DNA from: Sabellastarte sp. h YS-2021
Lineage: Eukaryota > Annelida > Polychaeta > Sabellida > Sabellidae
Assembly (NCBI GenBank): GCA_964017235.1
Contig: OZ024927.1
Coordinates: forward strand, 58,533,293 to 58,597,292
Length of the DNA stretch: 64,000 nt
Direction: 5' to 3'
Each line of letters starts with the position of its first letter. Position 1 is the stretch's first letter. The position numbers and the translations under genes are program-made. Positions 56,661-64,000 of this stretch are shown piece by piece. Under the pieces are notes generated by a model that searched no databases, was not told the origin of the DNA, and saw only the letters and a list, made by a program, of their open reading frames with translations.

Positions 56661-58525
56661 TGTAAGTCTGAAATCATTGCTATAATCATTATTGCCACAA
56701 AACTAAACCCCTGCCAAAATTTCAGCGTTACATCTCAATATTTGACTTAGTTACAGAGGAAAAAAGGCGCTCCCGGTACTTGGGCAATGTAGCCTGGATA
56801 GGTCGCAACACAACTTTTCAAGTTTGATGTAATTCTCAAATCACTTCTATTATCACCAGTGCCACAAAACTAATGTCCTGCCCAAATTACAGCGTTACAT
56901 CTCAATATTTGACTTATTTACAGACCAAAAAATGTGCCTCGAGTACTTGGGCCATGGAGCCTTCACAAATCGTGGCATGAGTTTCCCACCTAGATGCAAC
57001 TCTGAAATCATTTTTGTTATCACTAGTGCCACGAAACTAATGTCCTGACCAAATTCCAGCATTACATCTCAATATTTGACTTAGTTACAGAGGAAAAAAG
57101 ACTCTTCGGGTACTTGGACTGGTCGCTACATGAGTTTCCTACCAAGATGTAAGTCTGAAATTATTGCTATAATCATTATTGCCACGAAACTAAACCCCTG
57201 CCAAAATTTCAGCGTTACATCTCAATATTTGACTTAGTTACAGAGGAAAAAAGGCGCTCCCGGTACTTGGGCAATGTAGCCTGGATAGGTCGCAACACAA
57301 CTTTTCAACTTTGATGTAATTCTCAAATCACTTCTATTATCACCAGTGCCACAAAACTAATGTCCTGCCCAAATTACAGCGTTACATCTCAATATTTGAC
57401 TTATTTACAGACCAAAAAATGCGCCTTGAGTACTTGGGTCATGGAGCCTGGACAAGTCGCGGCATGAGTTTCCCACCTAGATGTAAGTCTGAAATCATTT
57501 TTGTTATCACTAGTCCCACGAAACTAATGTCCTGACCAAATTCCAGCGTTACATCTCAATATTTGACTTAGTTACAGAGTAAAAAAGGCGCTCCGGGTAC
57601 TTGGACAGGTCGCTACATGAGTTTCCTACCGAGATGTAAGTCGATCTGAAATCATTCCTATAATCATTATTGCCACGAAACTAAACCCCTGCCAAAATTT
57701 CAGCGTTACATCTCAATATTTGACTTAGTTACAGAGGAAAAAAGGCACTCCCGGTACTTGGGCAATGTAGCCTGGATAGGTCGCAACACAACTTTTCAAG
57801 TTTGATGTAATTCTCAAATCACTTCTATTATCACCAGTGCCACAAAACTAATGTCCTGCCCAAATAACAGCGTTACATCTCAATATTTGACTTATTTACA
57901 GACCAAAAAATGTGCCTCGAGTACTTGGGCCATGGAGCCTGGACAAATCGTGGCATGAGTTTCCCACCTAGATGTAACTCTGAAATCATTTTTGTTATCA
58001 CTAGTGCCACGAAACTAATGTCCTGACCAAATTCCAGCATTACATCTCAATATTTGACTTAGTTACGGAGGAAAAAAGGCTCTTCGGGTACTTGGACAGG
58101 TCGTTACATGAGTTTCCTACCAAGATGTAAGTCTGAAATCATTGCTATAATCATTATTGCCACGAAACTAAACCCCTGCCAAAATTTCAGCGTTACATCT
58201 CAATATTTGACTTAGTTACAGAGGAAAAAAGGCGCTCCCGGTACTTGGGCAATGTAGCCTGGATAGGTCGCAACACAACTTTTCAACTTTGATGTAATTC
58301 TCAAATCACTTCTATTATCACCAGTGCCACAAAACTAATGTCCTGCCCAAATTACAGCGTTACATCTCAATATTTGACTTATTTACAGACCAAAAAATGC
58401 GCCTTGAGTACTTGGGTCATGGAGCCTGGACAAGTCGCGGCATGAGTTTCCCACCTAGATGTAAGTCTGAAATCATTTTTGTTATCACTAGTTCCACAAA
58501 ACTAAAATCCTGACCAAATTCTGGC
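56661..58525 (+). repeat. Trimers linking the duplicated block to the compact right-hand block
   Basis: These are ordinary A-B-C trimers. A GATC insertion lies at 57,643 and a 'ggcactccc'/'aaataacag' B monomer follows it. The series from about 57.1 kb matches 22.0-23.4 kb at offset 35,104 (GATC at 22,539 and 57,643; landmark trimers at 23,422 and 58,526). No gene, RNA or mobile element is seen. Confidence 0.75.
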
Positions 58526-61500
58526 GTTACATCTCAATATTTGACTTAGTTACGGAGTAAAAAAGGCGCTCCGGGTACTTGGACAGGTCGCTACATGGTT
58601 TCCTACCGAGATATAATTAAGTCTGAAATCATTGCTATAATCATTATTGCCACAAAACTAAACCCCTGCCAAAATTACAGCGTTACATCTCAATATTTTA
58701 CTTAGTTACCAAGGAAAAAAGGCTCTCCCGGTACTTGGGCGATGTAGCCTGGATAGGTCGCAACACGACTTTTCAACTTTCATGTCAGTCTCAAATCACA
58801 TCTATTATCACCAGTGCCACAAAACTAATGTCCTGCCCAAATTACAGCATTATATCTCAATATTTGACTTATTTACAGACCAAAAAATGTGCCTCGAGTA
58901 CTTGGGTCATGGAGCCTGGACAAGTCGCGGCATGAGTTTCCCACCTAGATGTAAGTCTGAAATCATTTTTGTTATCACTAGTTCCACAAAACTAAAATCC
59001 TGACCAAATTCCAGCGTTACATCTCAATATTTGACTTAGTTACGGAGTAAAAAAGGCGCTCCGGGTACTTGGACAGGTCGCTACATGAGTTTCCTACCGA
59101 GATGTAAGTCTGAAATCATTGCTGTAATCATTATTGCCACAAAACTAAACCCCTGCCAAAATTTCAGCGTTACATCTCAATATTTGACTTAGTTACAGAG
59201 GAAAAAAGGCTCTCCCGGTACTTGGGCGATGTAGCCTGGATAGGTTGCAACACAACTTTTCAAGTTTGATGTAATTCTCAAATCACTTCTATTATCACCA
59301 GTGCCACAAAACTAATGTCCTGCCCAAATTACAGCGTTACATCTCAATATTTGACTTATTTACAGACCAAAAAATGTGCCTCGAGTACTTGGGCCATGGA
59401 GCCTTCACAAATCGTGGCATGAGTTTCCCACCTAGATGCAACTCTGAAATCATTTTTGTTATCACTAGTGCCACGAAACTAATGTCCTGACCAAATTCCA
59501 GCATTACATCTCAATATTTGACTTAGTTACGGAGGAAAAAAGGCTCTTCGGGTACTTGGACTGGTCGCTACATGAGTTTCCTACCAAGATGTAAGTCTGA
59601 AATTATTGCTGTAATCATTATTGCCACAAAACTAAACCCCTGCCAAAATTTCAGCGTTACATCTCAATATTTGACTTAGTTACAGAGGAAAAAAGGCTCT
59701 CCCGGTACTTGGGCGATGTAGCCTGGATAGGTTGCAACACAACTTTTCAAGTTTGATGTAATTCTCAAATCACTTCTATTATCACCAGTGCCACAAAACT
59801 TATGTCCTGCCCAAATTACAGCGTTACATCTCAATATTTGACTTATTTACAGACCAAAAAATGTGCCTCGAGTACTTGGGCCATGGAGCCTTCACAAATC
59901 GTGGCATGAGTTTCCCACCTAGATGCAACTCTGAAATCATTTTTGTTATCACTAGTGCCACGAAACTAATGTCCTGACCAAATTCCAGCATTACATCTCA
60001 ATATTTGACTTAGTTACGGAGGAAAAAAGGCTCTTCGGGTACTTGGACTGGTCGCTACATGAGTTTCCTACCAAGATGTAAGTCTGAAATTATTGCTATA
60101 ATCATTATTGCCACGAAACTAAACCCCTGCCAAAATTTCAGCGTTACATCTCAATATTTGACTTAGCTACAGAGGAAAAAAGGCGCTCCCGGTACTTGGG
60201 CAATGTAGCCTGGATAGGTCGCAACACAACTTTTCAAGTTTGATGTAATTCTCAAATCACTTCTATTATCACCAGTGCCACAAAATTAATGTCCTGCCCA
60301 AATTACAGCGTTTCATCTCAATATTTGACTTATTTACAGACCAAAAAATGCGCCTCAAGTACTTGGGTCATGGAGCCTGGACAAGTCGCGGCATGAGTTT
60401 CCCACCTAGATGTAAGTCTGAAATCATTTTTGTTATCACTAGTCCCACGAAACTAATGTCCTGACCAAATTCCAGCGTTACATCTCAATATTTGACTTAG
60501 TTACGGAGTAAAAAAGGCGCTCCGGGTACTTGGACAGGTCGCTACATGAGTTTCCTACCGAGATGTAAGTCGATCTGAAATCATTCCTATAATCATTATT
60601 GCCACGAAACTAAACCCCTGCCAAAATTTCAGCGTTACATCTCAATATTTGACTTAGTTACAGAGGAAAAAAGGCACTCCCGGTACTTGGGCAATGTAGC
60701 CTGGATAGGTCGCAACACAACTTTTCAAGTTTGATGTAATTCTCAAATCACTTCTATTATCACCAGTGCCACAAAACTAATGTCCTGCCCAAATAACAGC
60801 GTTACATCTCAATATTTGACTTATTTACAGACCAAAAAATGTGCCTCGAGTACTTGGGCCATGGAGCCTGGACAAATCGTGGCATGAGTTTCCCACCTAG
60901 ATGTAACTCTGAAATCATTTTTGTTATCACTAGTGCCACGAAACTAATGTCCTGACCAAATTCCAGCATTACATCTCAATATTTGACTTAGTTACGGAGG
61001 AAAAAAGGCTCTTCGGGTACTTGGACAGGTCGTTACATGAGTTTCCTACCAAGATGTAAGTCTGAAATCATTGCTATAATCATTATTGCCACGAAACTAA
61101 ACCCCTGCCAAAATTTCAGCGTTACATCTCAATATTTGACTTAGTTACAGAGGAAAAAAGGCGCTCCCGGTACTTGGGCAATGTAGCCTGGATAGGTCGC
61201 AACACAACTTTTCAAGTTTGATGTAATTCTCAAATCACTTCTATTATCACCAGTGCCACAAAATTAATGTCCTGCCCAAATTACAGCGTTTCATCTCAAT
61301 ATTTGACTTATTTACAGACCAAAAAATGCGCCTCAAGTACTTGGGTCATGGAGCCTGGACAAGTCGCGGCATGAGTTTCCCACCTAGATGTAAGTCTGAA
61401 ATCATTTTTGTTATCACTAGTCCCACGAAACTAATGTCCTGACCAAATTCCAGCGTTACATCTCAATATTTGACTTAGTTACAGAGTAAAAAAGGCGCTC

Positions 61501-63600
61501 CGGGTACTTGGACAGGTCGCTACATGAGTTTCCTACCGAGATGTAAGTCTGAAATCATTCCTATAATCATTATTGCCACGAAACTAAACCCCTGCCAAAA
61601 TTTCAGCGTTACATCTCAATATTTGACTTAGCTACAGAGGAAAAAAGGCGCTCCCGGTACTTGGGCAATGTAGCCTGGATAGGTCGCAACACAACTTTTC
61701 AAGTTTGATGTAATTCTCAAATCACTTCTATTATCACCAGTGCCACAAAACTAATGTCCTGCCCAAATTACAGCGTTACATCTCAATATTTGACTTATTT
61801 ACAGACCAAAAAATGTGCCTCGAGTACTTGGGCCATGGAGCCTGGACAAATCGTGGCATGAGTTTCCCACCTAGATGTAACTCTGAAATCATTTTTGTTA
61901 TCACTAGTGCCACGAAACTAATGTCCTGACCAAATTCCAGCATTACATCTCAATATTTGACTTAGTTACGGAGGAAAAAAGGCTCTTCGGGTACTTGGAC
62001 AGGTCGTTACATGAGTTTCCTACCAAGATGTAAGTCTGAAATCATTGCTATAATCATTATTGCCACGAAACTAAACCCCTGCCAAAATTTCAGCGTTACA
62101 TCTCAATATTTGACTTAGTTACAGAGGAAAAAAGGCGCTCCCGGTACTTGGGCAATGTAGCCTGGATAGGTCGCAACACAACTTTTCAAGTTTGATGTAA
62201 TTCTCAAATCACTTCTATTATCACCAGTGCCATAAAACTAATGTCCTGCCCAAATTACAGCGTTACATCTCAATATTTGACTTATTTACAGACCAAAAAA
62301 TGTGCCTCGAGTACTTGGGCCATGGAGCCTGGACAAATCGTGGCATGAGTTTCCCACCTAGATGTAACTCTGAAATCATTTTTGTTATCACTAGTGCCAC
62401 GAAACTAATGTCCTGACCAAATTCCAGCATTACATCTCAATATTTGACTTAGTTACGGAGGAAAAAAGGCTCTTCGGGTACTTGGACAGGTCGTTACATG
62501 AGTTTCCTACCAAGATGTAAGTCTGAAATCATTGCTATAATCATTATTGCCACGAAACTAAACCCCTGCCAAAATTTCAGCGCTACATCTCAATATTTGA
62601 CTTAGTTACAGAGGAAAAAAGGCGCTCCCGGTACTTGGGCAATGTAGCCTGGATAGGTCGCAACACAACTTTTCAACTTTGATGTAATTCTCAAATCACT
62701 TCTATTATCACCAGTGCCACAAAACTAATGTTCTGCCCAAATTACAGCGTTGCATCTCAATATTTGACTTATTTACAGACCAAAAAATGCGCCTTGAGTA
62801 CTTGGGTCATGGAGCCTGGACAAGTCGCGGCATGAGTTTCCCACCTAGATGTAAGTCTGAAATCATTTTTGTTATCACTAGTTCTACAAAACTAAAATCC
62901 TGACCAAATTCTGGCGTTACATCTCAATATTTGACTTAGTTACGGAGTAAAAAAGGCGCTCCGGGTACTTGGACAGGTCGCTACATAGTTTCCTACCGAG
63001 ATGTAAGTCTGAAATCAATGCTATAATCATTAATGCCACAAAACTAAACCCCTGCCAAAATTACAGCGTTACATCTCAATATTTGACTTAGTTACAGAGG
63101 AAAAAAGGCTCTCCCGGTACTTGGGCGATGTAGCCTGGATAGGTTGCAACACAACTTTTCAAGTTTGATGTAATTCTCAAATCACTTCTATTATCACCAG
63201 TGCCACAAAACTAATGTCCTGCCCAAATTACAGCGTTACATCTCAATATTTGACTTATTTACAGACCAAAAAATGTGCCTCGAGTACTTGGGCCATGGAG
63301 CCTTCACAAATCGTGGCATGAGTTTCCCACCTAGATGCAACTCTGAAATCATTTTTGTTATCACTAGTGCCACGAAACTAATGTCCTGACCAAATTCCAG
63401 CATTACATCTCAATATTTGACTTAGTTACAGAGGAAAAAAGGCTCTTCGGGTACTTGGACTGGTCGCTACATGAGTTTCCTACCAAGATGTAAGTCTGAA
63501 ATTATTGCTATAATCATTATTGCCACGAAACTAAACCCCTGCCAAAATTTCAGCGTTACATCTCAATATTTGACTTAGTTACAGAGGAAAAAAGGCGCTC
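58526..63600 (+). repeat. Compact copy of the 25.4-36.8 kb region
   Basis: The left part matches 25.37-28.9 kb at offset about 33,153: the landmark trimer, the one-trimer duplication near 59,600, and 'aaattaatg' at 60,285. The right part matches 34.2-36.8 kb at offset 26,822: 'gccataaaac' at 62,233 and the rare-variant trimer at 62.58-63.05 kb. The offsets differ by 6,331 bp, which is 13 trimers. Thus this block lacks the internal expansion found at 28-34 kb, or the other region gained it. A private change is 'aaaacttatg' near 59,796. Confidence 0.8.
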
Positions 63601-64000
63601 CCGGTACTTGGGCAATGTAGCCTGGATAGGTCGCAACACAACTTTTCAACTTTGATGTAATTCTCAAATCACTTCTATTATCACCAGTGCCACAAAACTA
63701 ATGTCCTGCCCAAATTACAGCGTTACATCTCAATATTTGACTTATTTACAGACCAGAAAATGCGCCTTGAGTACTTGGGTCATGGAGCCTGGACAAGTCG
63801 CGGCATGAGTTTCCCACCTAGATGTAAGTCTGAAATCATTTTTGTTATCACTAGTCCCACGAAACTAATGTCCTGACCAAATTCCAGCGTTACATCTCAA
63901 TATTTGACTTAGTTACAGAGTAAAAAAGGCGCTCCGGGTACTTGGACAGGTCGCTACATGAGTTTCCTACCGAGATGTAAGTCGATCTGAAATCATTCCT
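63601..64000 (+). repeat. Array continues past the window edge
   Basis: A B monomer, a C monomer and part of an A monomer are present, and the array is cut at 64,000 just after a GATC insertion at 63,984. The C monomer has the only interruption of the A6 tract that I noticed ('accagaaaatgc' near 63,752). After about 63.6 kb the match to the 36.8-kb region ends and the variants follow a GATC-bearing block such as that near 2.2-2.5 kb or 22.2-22.5 kb. Confidence 0.85.

Larger units (their letters stand above)
1..64000 (+). repeat. Satellite DNA array, A-B-C trimer higher-order repeat (whole window)
   Basis: Every stretch of the window belongs to one satellite family. The block 'catctcaatatttgactta' (final bases vary slightly) recurs every 152-167 bp from position 13 to the end, always on the plus strand. 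Three monomer types follow each other in fixed order, giving a trimer of about 487-488 bp and about 131 trimers. I found no inverted monomer, no transposon, no gene and no non-satellite gap. Monomers of about 165 bp are typical of nucleosome-sized centromeric satellites; a centromeric or heterochromatic location is inferred from that, not shown. The family is not one I recognise. Both edges are internal to the array, so its true length exceeds 64 kb. Confidence 0.97.

Noticed and set aside
1..64000. CRISPR array
   Set aside because: The repeats are direct and regular, but there are no short repeats alternating with unique spacers. The material between copies of any chosen word is itself repeated satellite.
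1..64000. Transposon or retroelement insertion within the array
   Set aside because: The A-B-C rhythm is continuous from end to end. No gap, target-site duplication, long terminal repeat or coding segment is seen.

Overview
The window is one uninterrupted block of tandemly repeated satellite DNA. I see no gene, RNA gene, transposon, CRISPR array or unique sequence in it. All repeats run head to tail in one orientation from the first base to the last, and both ends are cut inside the array. The base monomer is about 167 bp. This nucleosome-scale length, the very high copy identity and the nested higher-order structure point to a eukaryotic centromeric or pericentromeric/heterochromatic array. 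Many variable sites are CpG/TpG/CpA alternations, as expected in a genome with cytosine methylation. A plant is my best guess, but I do not recognise the satellite family and cannot name the species.

Three monomer types alternate strictly as A-B-C: A is 152-157 bp, B is 167 bp and C is 167 bp. Together they make a trimer of about 487-488 bp, repeated roughly 131 times. Types B and C are full length. Type A differs in length by exactly 14 bp at one place. A trimer subtype with an A monomer containing 'catggtttcc' and a B/C pair holding fewer stop codons recurs 18 times and is a good landmark.

Layout. (1) 1-18.65 kb: a second-order repeat of 5,366 bp (11 trimers, 33 monomers), with two full copies at 4,887-10,251 and 10,252-15,617, flanked by rearranged versions of the same block. 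(2) 18.65-23.4 kb: a mosaic of trimers opened by a chimeric trimer at 18,634-18,661. (3) 23.4-27.3 kb: a 1,951-bp tandem pair (four trimers each). (4) 27.3-36.7 kb: locally expanded DNA, including four successive 974-bp units at 30,403-34,298. (5) 36.7-56.7 kb: overlapping segmental duplications at offsets of 8,289, 3,416 and 11,705 bp. (6) 58.5-63.6 kb: a compact copy of the 25.4-36.8 kb region that lacks about 6.3 kb (13 trimers) of its internal expansion.

Nearly every duplication offset I measured is close to a whole number of trimers. The array has therefore been reshaped by in-register events such as unequal exchange, gene conversion or replication slippage, while A-B-C phase was kept. 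All boundaries were read by eye from shared variants and are approximate, usually to within a few tens to hundreds of bases.
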